From Gammaproteobacteria bacterium (lineage in GTDB: Bacteria > Pseudomonadota > Gammaproteobacteria > SZUA-140): 64,000 bases of DNA. The translations under genes were made by a program, and so were the position numbers. The notes under the pieces were generated by a model. It was given only the letters and a program-made list of their open reading frames with translations. It did no database searches and was not told where the DNA came from. The DNA lies in NCBI GenBank assembly GCA_015491865.1, contig WFVD01000006.1, forward strand, positions 124,001 through 188,000, read 5' to 3'. This document shows, in pieces, positions 28,320 to 36,043 of the stretch. How positions within the stretch are numbered: position 1 is the stretch's first letter; the number at the start of each line of letters is the position of its first letter.

Positions 28320-30557
28320 TTGCTGAATAAATCAAAATGGTTAATCCTGGGGCTAACAGGCGGCGTACTGGGGGCACTGCTTGCACTTAGCCCCTGGGCG
28401 CTGAAGCTGGAAGAGGATACCGGCCTGGAGTGGCTATTCCACCAGCGAGGAGCCATCGCCCCGCCAGCAGAACTAGTGATTATCGCTATCGACAAACGCT
28501 CTGCAGATAATCTCGGGCTACCCAATGAGCCAGAAAAGTGGCCCCGGCAGCTGCATGCGGAGCTGGTCTCTCAACTGGCTGCCGCAGGCGTTAAAAGCAT
28601 CACCTTCGATGTACTCTTCAAAACGCCGCGAGAGCCGCAACAGGATCAGGCTTTCGCTGATGCAGTCACACGCGCCAATAATGTTATTCTGTTTGAATTC
28701 ATGAAAAAGGAGCTGGCCAGTCATAACACCACAGCAGAGCTGGGCACCACGATTCGTCGTCGCATTCCACCGATTCCACCACTCGCCGATACCGCTGCCG
28801 CACTGGCACCGTTCCCACTCCCCAAGGTGCCACTCAAGGTTAGCCAGTTCTGGAGCTTTGCCGCCGATGCAGGCGATGCTGCCACGCTGCCCACCGCCAC
28901 GCTGCAGCTCTACACGTTAGACGCCTTTGATGATTTTCGTACCCTGCTACAGATGCTGGCACCTCAACTGGCTGCAAAGCTGCCGCCGAGTCAGCAGGCC
29001 GTACTAGAAAGGCGCCAACTCACCCTCTTCATGCACCAGCTAAAACGGCTCTTTGCCGATCACCCGCTGCTGCTCAAACAGCTCACCGCAGCGGCACAAG
29101 ACCCAGCCAGAGAGTTTAAACACCGCAAACAGCTACTCGCCTGGTTACGCATCTATCACATGCGTCATAGTCACTACCTCAACTACTACGGCCCACCACG
29201 CACCATCACCACCATTCCGTTCTATCAGATTATTCAAAGCGACCACTCAGCCGATTTCCAGGCACAGCTCGCAGCACTCAAAGGAAAAATCATCTTTGTC
29301 GGATACTCAGCGGAACTGCAGTGGGAACAGAAAGATGGCTTCTACAGCGTCTACTCTCGCGCAGATGGGCTCGACATCAGTGGGGTTGAAATCGCTGCCA
29401 CCGCCACTGCAAATCTACTACAGGGGGAGACGATTCAGCCACTCTCACCGATCTCACACTTCACCCTGCTGCTGCTGTGGGGTGCACTGGTCGGCCTGAT
29501 CGCCTCTCGCCTGCCTGCTGTTATTGCCACCTTAACGACACTACTACTCATGGGGGGGTACTTTCTGCTAAGTCTCTCCCTGTTTAGTGGCAGCCACCTC
29601 TGGCTACCACTGCTCATTCCATTACTGATACAGGCGCCGCTGATCCTCTTTGCAGGCATCATCTGGAAACATCTGGATAGTGTGCATGAGCGCCACAGAA
29701 TTCACACAGCGTTCCGCAACTATCTGCCAGAACAGGAGATCCACCGCCTGACTCAGGATGATGCCCCCCTGGCACCGGGAGGTGAGCTGCGTTACGGTAT
29801 CTGCCTGTTTACCGATGCCGCGCAGTACACGCAGCTCTCAGAACAGCTGCCACCCGATCAACTTGGCGCGCTAATGAACAGCTACTATGAGACCATCTTT
29901 ACACCGATACACCACCACGAGGGAATTATCTCTGACGTGGTGGGTGATGCTGCGATGGCGCTCTGGCCCACGACTCAACCATCCCAGAAGTTACGCCACG
30001 CCGCATGCTGTGCAGCGATTGATCTGATTGATGCCGTTGAACGCTTCAATCTCACCCATCCATCTTATCAACTCCCCACCAGGGTCGGCATGCACTGCGG
30101 TGAGATCCTCCTGGGCAATGTCGGAGCCGTGGGACGCCTTGAATACCGAGCGACAGGAGATGTTGTCAATACCACCTCACGTATCGAAGGGATGAATAAA
30201 CAGCTCGGCACCCGCCTGCTCGTGAGTGACGACATCCTCCAGGGGCTGAACGATTTTCAGACTCGCCCGATGGGAACGTTTATCCTCGCAGGCAAATCTC
30301 GCCCGATCACTCTGCATGAGCTCATCTGCCGACGCAGCGATGCCAGCGAAGTACAACGACAACTCAGCGAACAGTTCGCCACCGCCCTGCAGCTCTTCAA
30401 GGAGGGCAACTGGTCTGATGCCGATGCTTTATTCAAAACGATCATAGACGCCAGCCTGGACCCCCCTTCAAACTATTACAGCCAGCTCTGCCAGCAATTT
30501 CAGCGTACTCAACCGGCACATCCATGGCGTGGAATCATCAATATCGCCACCAAATGA
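28320..30557 (+). CDS. CHASE2 class III nucleotide cyclase
   Basis: 745 residues. A TTG start has GAGGA eight bases upstream. Membrane span 8-28, a periplasmic CHASE2 sensor (about 30-370; VIIAIDKRS, GVKSITFDVLF, KIIFVGYSA), three spans (about 378-455) and a class III cyclase domain (about 485-650). Both metal aspartates are present (D499 in CLFTDAAQY; D544 in VVGDAAM), as are the transition-state N and R in VVNTTSRIE. But the lysine that normally selects adenine aligns with an aspartate (SDVVGD), and the paired Asp/Thr with an arginine (EYRATGD). The product is therefore unsure. It faces a CRP-like gene and precedes a FecR protein. Confidence 0.9.
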   Translation: MLNKSKWLILGLTGGVLGALLALSPWALKLEEDTGLEWLFHQRGAIAPPAELVIIAIDKRSADNLGLPNEPEKWPRQLHAELVSQLAAAGVKSITFDVLFKTPREPQQDQAFADAVTRANNVILFEFMKKELASHNTTAELGTTIRRRIPPIPPLADTAAALAPFPLPKVPLKVSQFWSFAADAGDAATLPTATLQLYTLDAFDDFRTLLQMLAPQLAAKLPPSQQAVLERRQLTLFMHQLKRLFADHPLLLKQLTAAAQDPAREFKHRKQLLAWLRIYHMRHSHYLNYYGPPRTITTIPFYQIIQSDHSADFQAQLAALKGKIIFVGYSAELQWEQKDGFYSVYSRADGLDISGVEIAATATANLLQGETIQPLSPISHFTLLLLWGALVGLIASRLPAVIATLTTLLLMGGYFLLSLSLFSGSHLWLPLLIPLLIQAPLILFAGIIWKHLDSVHERHRIHTAFRNYLPEQEIHRLTQDDAPLAPGGELRYGICLFTDAAQYTQLSEQLPPDQLGALMNSYYETIFTPIHHHEGIISDVVGDAAMALWPTTQPSQKLRHAACCAAIDLIDAVERFNLTHPSYQLPTRVGMHCGEILLGNVGAVGRLEYRATGDVVNTTSRIEGMNKQLGTRLLVSDDILQGLNDFQTRPMGTFILAGKSRPITLHELICRRSDASEVQRQLSEQFATALQLFKEGNWSDADALFKTIIDASLDPPSNYYSQLCQQFQRTQPAHPWRGIINIATK

Positions 30558-30900
30558 CCCTGCAATTCTGTCGCCTCAGGCCGACAAAGAGATAAACCCG
30601 CGCTAATTCCGAGCTTTCGATACTCCTGCCAGCTTCTGACCAGGCAGTCACATCGGACATGCGCATGCGCTTCACAGAAACATTAATAATAATATCAATA
30701 TAACCTACTATTCCAGAAAAGGTTTCGTTACATTCAATAAATTTCTATTTGATTAAAGCAGCCGCAGCAGCTTCATCATATTTTCCAACCGGCATTCACA
30801 TACAGAGCACATGGTTGTTTCTGATAAGAATAGACGGTAGAACAGAAACATTGAGGGGGAGAGCAGTATCAATTTATCAATCGACAGCGGTACGGACTCC
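30558..30900. other. AT-rich intergenic region before the FecR fusion gene
   Basis: About 340 bases between the cyclase and the FecR-TPR-barrel gene. The region 30680-30760 is AT-rich (AATAATAATATCAATATAA) and probably holds a promoter, but no -35/-10 pair stands out. A minus-strand frame here (30753-30971) overlaps the start of the FecR gene and shows no protein-like features. There is no terminator. Confidence 0.35.
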
Positions 30901-33900
30901 ATGAAACACCGACCACGAAGCGCGCAACGGCTATGGCTGTGGCTGTGGCTCTCCTTCTGTCTGCTCACCATATCGGCCTCGTCCTCTGTATCAGCAACAG
31001 CGCAGTGTGATGAATGGGTTGCTCGAATTATCTCAGTTCAGGGACAGGTTGAAGCAAAAACGGCTCATGAAAACCGCTGGAAAAATGTCGAACAGGGGCA
31101 GCGCTACTGCGCAAACGACATGATCCATGTGCGCGAAAACAGCCGTGCGGCACTGGAACTGGCTAACGAGACCATCATCCGTCTCGATCAAAACACCACC
31201 ATTGTGTTAAGTGGTGAAAGCGAAGAGGCCTCCTGGCTCGATCTGCTGAAGGGCGCGGTACATTTTATTACCCGCACACCCAACGCACTGAAGATCAAGA
31301 CCCCCTATGTTAACGCCGCAGTGGAAGGGACTGAGTTTGTGATCCGGGTAGAGAACGGCGAAACCATCGTTAGCGTCATCGAGGGGCGTGTAGCGCTGGA
31401 GAATGAGCAGGGGGCGCTGCTACTCACCAACGGCCAGTCTGCCTCTGCACGTGCAGGTGAGGCGCCGCTGAGACGCCTCGACATCAGGCCAGAAGATGCG
31501 GTGCAGTGGTCGCTCTATTACCCCAGTATAATCGACCGCTCTGCCCTGCGCGCTCACCCCCTCACCCTGGAAGCCGACCGGCTGCTGAGCGTTGGGCGGG
31601 CGGCGGAAGCGCGTGCATTGCTCGATAAAATAGTGCAGCTGAGACCTGACAGCGCGGCTGCATATGCGATGCAGTCGATCATTGCACTGACGCAAAACCG
31701 CAACGATGAAGCGTTGGTACTGGCCACTCAGGCCTTTGCCCTGAACCCAACTACCCCGACCACTGCGATCGCCCTCTCTTATGCACAGCAGGCTCAGTTT
31801 GATCTACGCGCAGCACGTAACACCTTGCAACACGCACTCCACATCACTCCCGATAGCAGCCTGCTGCTGGCCCGGCAGGCTGAGCTGCTGCTGTCGCTTG
31901 ACGATCTTGATCAGGCCGAACGGATGGCGCAACAGGCGCTCGGCATCAATCCCGAGCAGGCACACGCCCTCACCATTCTCGGCTTTGCCCATCTCGGCCA
32001 GTTTAATACCCAACGTGCCAGACGCTATTTTGAACAGGCCATCAACCTCGATCAGGCCAGCCCCCTGCCCCGCCTTGGTATCGGGCTGGCACTAATCCGT
32101 GATGGAGCGCTTGGTGATGGACGACGCGAAATCGAGATCGCCGCGACGTTGAGTCCCGCCAACGCGTTGATCCGCAGCTACCTCGGTAAAGCCTACTATG
32201 AAGAGAAACGCAACGACCTCGCCGCCGATCAGTTTATGCTCGCCAAGTCCCTTGACCCGAATGACCCCACGCCGTGGTTTTATGATGCGATCCGTAAACA
32301 GACACTGAATAACCCCGTGGGGGCACTGCAGGATCTACAGCAGTCGATTCAGCTCAACGATAACCGTGCCGTTTACCGCTCACGCATGCTCCTCGATCAG
32401 GATCAGGCAGCGCGTAGCAGCAGTCTGGCCCGCATCTATAATGACCTGGGGTTTCAGCAGCTCGCATTGAGTGAAGGGTGGAAGTCGCTCAATACAGATC
32501 CCGGTAACCATTCGGCACATCGCCTGCTGGCCGACTCCTATTCGGTACTGCCACGCCATGAGATTGCACGGGTCAGCGAACTGTTACAGTCGCAGCTGTT
32601 ACAGCCGCTCAACCTGAACCCGATTCAGCCGCAGCTGGCGGAAAGTTCTCTCGGCATTCTCGATGGCGCAGGCCCCACCAGCGCTACCGCCAATGAGTTC
32701 AACCCACTCTTTACCCGCAACCGCTTTTCGCTACAACTGAATGGCATCGCAGCACAACAGGATAGCGAGCAGAGACACGGACAGGATTATACAACGCGCA
32801 GTAGTGACCTTGTTCACGCTGCTGTCATCGGGCGCTACTCCTATAGCGTCGGCACCTTTCGTGATGACAATGAAGGGATTCGTCCCAATCAGGATCGGGG
32901 TCGCCGGATCGATAATCTCTTTTTACAGGCAGCTCTGTCACACAAAACCAGCGTGCAGTTTGAGTACCGTGATACGCAGATCTCACAAGGCGACCTGCCA
33001 CTACGCTACGCCCCCTCGCTCTTCTCCAGCAGTGAAAGGCGATTTATCGATAGCCGTGTTCTACGGCTCGGCATGCGTCATGATTTCTCACCGGGCAACA
33101 CGCTGCTCTTCTCGGCGATCAACAATGGGTACGAAGAGCACACACGGGACAATGCCGCCCTCAACCTGGCTCCACCATCCGGCACCGTTCCCAGGTCACT
33201 CACTGTGGATCTTTCGGAATCAGGACAGACCTTTGAACTCCAGCACCATCTTTTTAAAAAGGGGTACAGTATTATTAGCGGAGCGGGCACCTATCGCTCA
33301 GATAAAAATCAGATTATTGATGTCAATTTCCCCACTCCTTTCTGCCCCCCTTTCTGCTCAACCAATATTCCGGTAACCTCTGAAATCCGCCACCATAACG
33401 GCTATCTATACAGCCATATCGAGCAGGGAGAACTCACCTGGACGACCGGCCTGAGTATCGATGATGTCACCACCCAGGCCAGGGTTGAAACGCAGATCAA
33501 CCCCAAGCTAGGGTTGACCTGGCAAGTGAATAACAGCACAACATTGCGCGCGGCCGCCTTCCGCACCATGGCGCGTAGCCTGGTGGCCAACCAGACCGTG
33601 GAACCAACCCAGGTGGCAGGGTTTAACCAGTTCTTTGATGACATCAGTGGCAGCGATGCCCGCCGCTACGGAGTAGCGCTGGAGAAAAACCTGGAAACAT
33701 TCTACCTCGGCGTTGAAGTCTCCAAACGCAATCTTGAAGTCCCCTTTCTTGCTGCCCAGACAAATAAAACCTTTAAGGCCGGCTGGGCGGAACAGGCAGG
33801 ACGTGCCTACACCTACTGGACACCGCTCAAATGGCTAGCCGCCAGCGCAGAATATCAATATGAGTCTTTCAGACGCCCAGCGACCGACAGCTTTGATAAG

Positions 33901-34248
33901 CGAGACGGAACAGTAGGAATACCCGACCTCACTACTCAGCAGCTACCACTCAGCATTAATCTCTTTTCCACCAATGGATTCACAACCAACATCTCAGCCA
34001 CGCGAGTTAAACAAAGAGGGGAGTTTGCTACTGCCATCCAGACCGGAACCACTACGACCTTTAGCGCCGACCAGTTCTGGGTGTTCGATACCGCTGTCAG
34101 CTTCCGGCTAAGCAATCGCCTCGGGCGTGTCACTATCGGGGCCAAGAACCTGCTGGACAAGGCTTTTCTTTATCATAACAGCGATATTGCAACAACACGT
34201 CTCCTGCCGGAACGCACCCTTTTCACCCATCTCTCGCTCTCATTCTAA
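30901..34248 (+). CDS. FecR-TPR-outer membrane barrel fusion protein
   Basis: 1115 residues. A signal peptide (LWLWLWLSFCLLTI, cleavage near SATA) is followed by a FecR domain (about 45-180; RAALELANETIIRLDQNTTI, VEGTEFVIRV), about seven TPR repeats (215-500; LDKIVQLRPDSAAAYAM, AQQALGINPEQAHALTILG), and a beta-barrel half (about 600-1115) that ends with TonB-receptor-like GAKNLLDKAFLY...LFTHLSLSF and a terminal phenylalanine. There is no receptor plug. It should sit in the outer membrane with FecR and TPR parts in the periplasm. FecR in this form lacks its own sigma factor. It may sense envelope state and signal through the CHASE2 cyclase upstream; this is inference. Confidence 0.8.
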   Translation: MKHRPRSAQRLWLWLWLSFCLLTISASSSVSATAQCDEWVARIISVQGQVEAKTAHENRWKNVEQGQRYCANDMIHVRENSRAALELANETIIRLDQNTTIVLSGESEEASWLDLLKGAVHFITRTPNALKIKTPYVNAAVEGTEFVIRVENGETIVSVIEGRVALENEQGALLLTNGQSASARAGEAPLRRLDIRPEDAVQWSLYYPSIIDRSALRAHPLTLEADRLLSVGRAAEARALLDKIVQLRPDSAAAYAMQSIIALTQNRNDEALVLATQAFALNPTTPTTAIALSYAQQAQFDLRAARNTLQHALHITPDSSLLLARQAELLLSLDDLDQAERMAQQALGINPEQAHALTILGFAHLGQFNTQRARRYFEQAINLDQASPLPRLGIGLALIRDGALGDGRREIEIAATLSPANALIRSYLGKAYYEEKRNDLAADQFMLAKSLDPNDPTPWFYDAIRKQTLNNPVGALQDLQQSIQLNDNRAVYRSRMLLDQDQAARSSSLARIYNDLGFQQLALSEGWKSLNTDPGNHSAHRLLADSYSVLPRHEIARVSELLQSQLLQPLNLNPIQPQLAESSLGILDGAGPTSATANEFNPLFTRNRFSLQLNGIAAQQDSEQRHGQDYTTRSSDLVHAAVIGRYSYSVGTFRDDNEGIRPNQDRGRRIDNLFLQAALSHKTSVQFEYRDTQISQGDLPLRYAPSLFSSSERRFIDSRVLRLGMRHDFSPGNTLLFSAINNGYEEHTRDNAALNLAPPSGTVPRSLTVDLSESGQTFELQHHLFKKGYSIISGAGTYRSDKNQIIDVNFPTPFCPPFCSTNIPVTSEIRHHNGYLYSHIEQGELTWTTGLSIDDVTTQARVETQINPKLGLTWQVNNSTTLRAAAFRTMARSLVANQTVEPTQVAGFNQFFDDISGSDARRYGVALEKNLETFYLGVEVSKRNLEVPFLAAQTNKTFKAGWAEQAGRAYTYWTPLKWLAASAEYQYESFRRPATDSFDKRDGTVGIPDLTTQQLPLSINLFSTNGFTTNISATRVKQRGEFATAIQTGTTTTFSADQFWVFDTAVSFRLSNRLGRVTIGAKNLLDKAFLYHNSDIATTRLLPERTLFTHLSLSF

Positions 34249-34410
34249 ATGCCCCTTATCACGAAACCAGATGAAATGTAGTCTATTCTGACTACAACAG
34301 GCGCAGGATCACTGACATCAAAAATAGCCTCCCTGCTCTTGCTTTCCTACTCCTGATTAGTTAACAATCCACCCGTCACACCCCCGGCACGCCGTGCTTT
34401 ATCTGCTATT

Positions 34411-34453
34411 AACTTTTGTTAAAAGTTCACACTCCCCCGGTACAAAGGTTCAC
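34411..34453 (+). promoter_or_regulatory. Candidate promoter/operator of the Cys-rich peptide gene
   Basis: An inverted repeat AACTTTT-3-AAAAGTT (34411-34427) overlaps a possible -35 TTGTTA; TACAAA (34441-34446) lies 18 bases on. AAAAGTTCAC (34421) is nearly repeated as AAAGGTTCAC (34444). It is about 95-135 bases before the ATG. No canonical lux box was seen. Proposed from pattern only. Confidence 0.35.
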
Positions 34454-34546
34454 TGAGTTATTCCGCCCCTCTCCCTACCATGTCATTGGCCATGAGGATT
34501 TTCCGATCTTCATGCTTATTATTCATTCCTGAGGAGGATAAAGACG

Positions 34547-34825
34547 ATGCGCAATACATTCAAAAAAAACCTGACTGCCGCCATCTTTGCTATGTTTATT
34601 GCCCTGCCGCTTAGCGTACAGGCCACTGATGCCAATGTTGACTATAGTACCTCTACTGCCGCCAAAGGCAGCGTAAAGGAGATCCTTGCCGATATCCGCA
34701 GCGATCCAAGAGGGGTTGATGGCGAGATCATCAAGAGTGCCAAGGTATTGCCATTTGGCAACCATGACACCGTGGTCGCCTCGTGCTGGTATTGCGGCGG
34801 TACAGGTTGCATCTGGATCTGCTAG
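34547..34825 (+). CDS. Secreted cysteine-rich peptide, unrecognised
   Basis: 92 residues. A very good ribosome binding site (GAGGAGG, ten bases from the ATG) suggests strong translation. Residues 1-26 form a Sec signal peptide (basic RNTFKK, hydrophobic AAIFAMFIALPL, cleavage after VQA). The mature part of about 66 residues is hydrophilic until the last 13, CWYCGGTGCIWIC, which hold all four cysteines in a CxxC-x4-C-x3-C pattern with the final cysteine at the C-terminus. In the periplasm this end could form two disulfides, bind a metal or haem, or be modified. I do not recognise the family. It lies between the FecR-barrel gene and a LuxR-type regulator on the same strand. Confidence 0.7.
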   Translation: MRNTFKKNLTAAIFAMFIALPLSVQATDANVDYSTSTAAKGSVKEILADIRSDPRGVDGEIIKSAKVLPFGNHDTVVASCWYCGGTGCIWIC

Positions 34826-35140
34826 CATGTTGTGAGGCGCAGGGAGGCGCCCATTCAAAACAGTCCAGCGATTAGCACATTCTCACCTTATCGACGATGG
34901 TAATTTATCACACGCAGGTCGGGTACTTTTTCACATCTATATTTTCTCAGTTCACCCATGATCAGAGCTGTCTCTGAGAACTGGCGCGTAGTGGCATACA
35001 CAAAAGGCTCAGAGGTTCCACAGGGAAGTATAAAGGAGGGAGCTGCTAGCAAGGGGGCACAGGGATTGCGCCCCTCAGATCCCGTTCTATACAACTTCGA
35101 AAATACCGTATCGCGACAATGGCTGACCAGGGTGAGCAAG
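34826..35140. other. Intergenic region upstream of the LuxR-type gene
   Basis: An inverted repeat TTCTCAG (34944-34950) and CTGAGAA (34974-34980) with a 23-base gap; CAGTTC/GAACTG offers an overlapping alternative pairing. It could be an operator or a leader stem. An ATG at 34958 opens the LuxR frame early, but its 61 extra residues have no resemblance to the family and no ribosome binding site. Confidence 0.35.
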
Positions 35141-35950
35141 ATGGCAACAGAAATTACACACACAGACCTTTACAGGCTGACCAGCAACCTGGCGAAAGCG
35201 CGCTCACTTGATGAGATCAATGTTCAGTGTACTGAATTTTGCCAGCTCACCGGCTTCAACTTTTTCAGCTACTGCGCAACGATTCCGACAGCCCTGACCC
35301 GCCCGGACATGATTGAAATCAACAGCTACCCTGAGACATGGCAGGCCCTTTATCGTGAAAAAGAGCTGATCAAAACAGACCCGACGCTACTTTATGCCGA
35401 GACCCACCATACACCTGTCACCTGGGATGAGATGGCACTCAACCGCCATGTCGATGACAAAAGCTCACACCAGTATATCCTTAAGGCTAGAGAATATGGC
35501 CTGAACAGCGGTGTTAGTTTTCCACTTAGAGGCAATGTTGGCAGCACAGCCGTACTTAGCCTGGTCTCGAAAAAGAGAGAGCCGCTACCGCAGCCACTCA
35601 TCGACACCGCCTTCACCTTCGGTGCACTATTTGCCAACTATGTTCATGATGCGGTACTACGCATTTTCGATGAAGACCTGCTGCCGATTAAAAAGAAACG
35701 CATCAGCCTGCGTGAAAGGGAGTGCCTGCTTTGGGTGGCTGAAGGTAAAACCACCTGGGAAATCGCCAGGATCCTGAAAATAGCGGAACGCACCGTGGTT
35801 TATCATCTCGAAAATATCATCGCTAAACTTGAGGTCAGAAACCGCCAGCAAGCCGTCGCCCGCGGCATGATAATGAGCTATATCTCTCACCGCCTCGACT
35901 GGGAAGCGCCACCGCACCAGAGAAAGGTTATACCCAAAAATACCGTTTAA
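35141..35950 (+). CDS. LuxR-type quorum-sensing regulator (no luxI nearby)
   Basis: 269 residues from the ATG at 35141 (GGTGAG upstream). The N-terminal autoinducer domain keeps all six key residues of acyl-homoserine-lactone receptors: W67 and Y71 (ETWQALY), D80-P81 (KTDP), W95 (PVTW) and G124 (SGVSF). The C-terminal GerE-type helix-turn-helix is SLRERECLLWVAEGKTTWEIA with RTVVYHLENIIAKL. No acyl-HSL synthase gene is in the window, so this is a LuxR solo or its synthase is elsewhere. It probably controls the peptide gene upstream or the deacetylase downstream; this rests on position only. Confidence 0.9.
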   Translation: MATEITHTDLYRLTSNLAKARSLDEINVQCTEFCQLTGFNFFSYCATIPTALTRPDMIEINSYPETWQALYREKELIKTDPTLLYAETHHTPVTWDEMALNRHVDDKSSHQYILKAREYGLNSGVSFPLRGNVGSTAVLSLVSKKREPLPQPLIDTAFTFGALFANYVHDAVLRIFDEDLLPIKKKRISLRERECLLWVAEGKTTWEIARILKIAERTVVYHLENIIAKLEVRNRQQAVARGMIMSYISHRLDWEAPPHQRKVIPKNTV

Positions 35951-36043
35951 AAATAACCTGCGAAACCAGACAGACATGGCTGCTCAACACCAGAAACGCT
36001 CATGCTAAGATAACCTCTACGATCTGGAAGAGGGTGCTCCGTA

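Noticed and set aside
30753-30971. 72-codon minus-strand frame upstream of the FecR gene, with several cysteines
   Set aside because: It overlaps the FecR signal-peptide codons; its His/Ser repeat is the shadow of CTGTGGCTGTGG codons. No ribosome binding site.
34958-35140. Upstream extension of the LuxR gene by 61 residues
   Set aside because: No ribosome binding site and no family resemblance; the ATG at 35141 has GGTGAG and gives the normal domain start.
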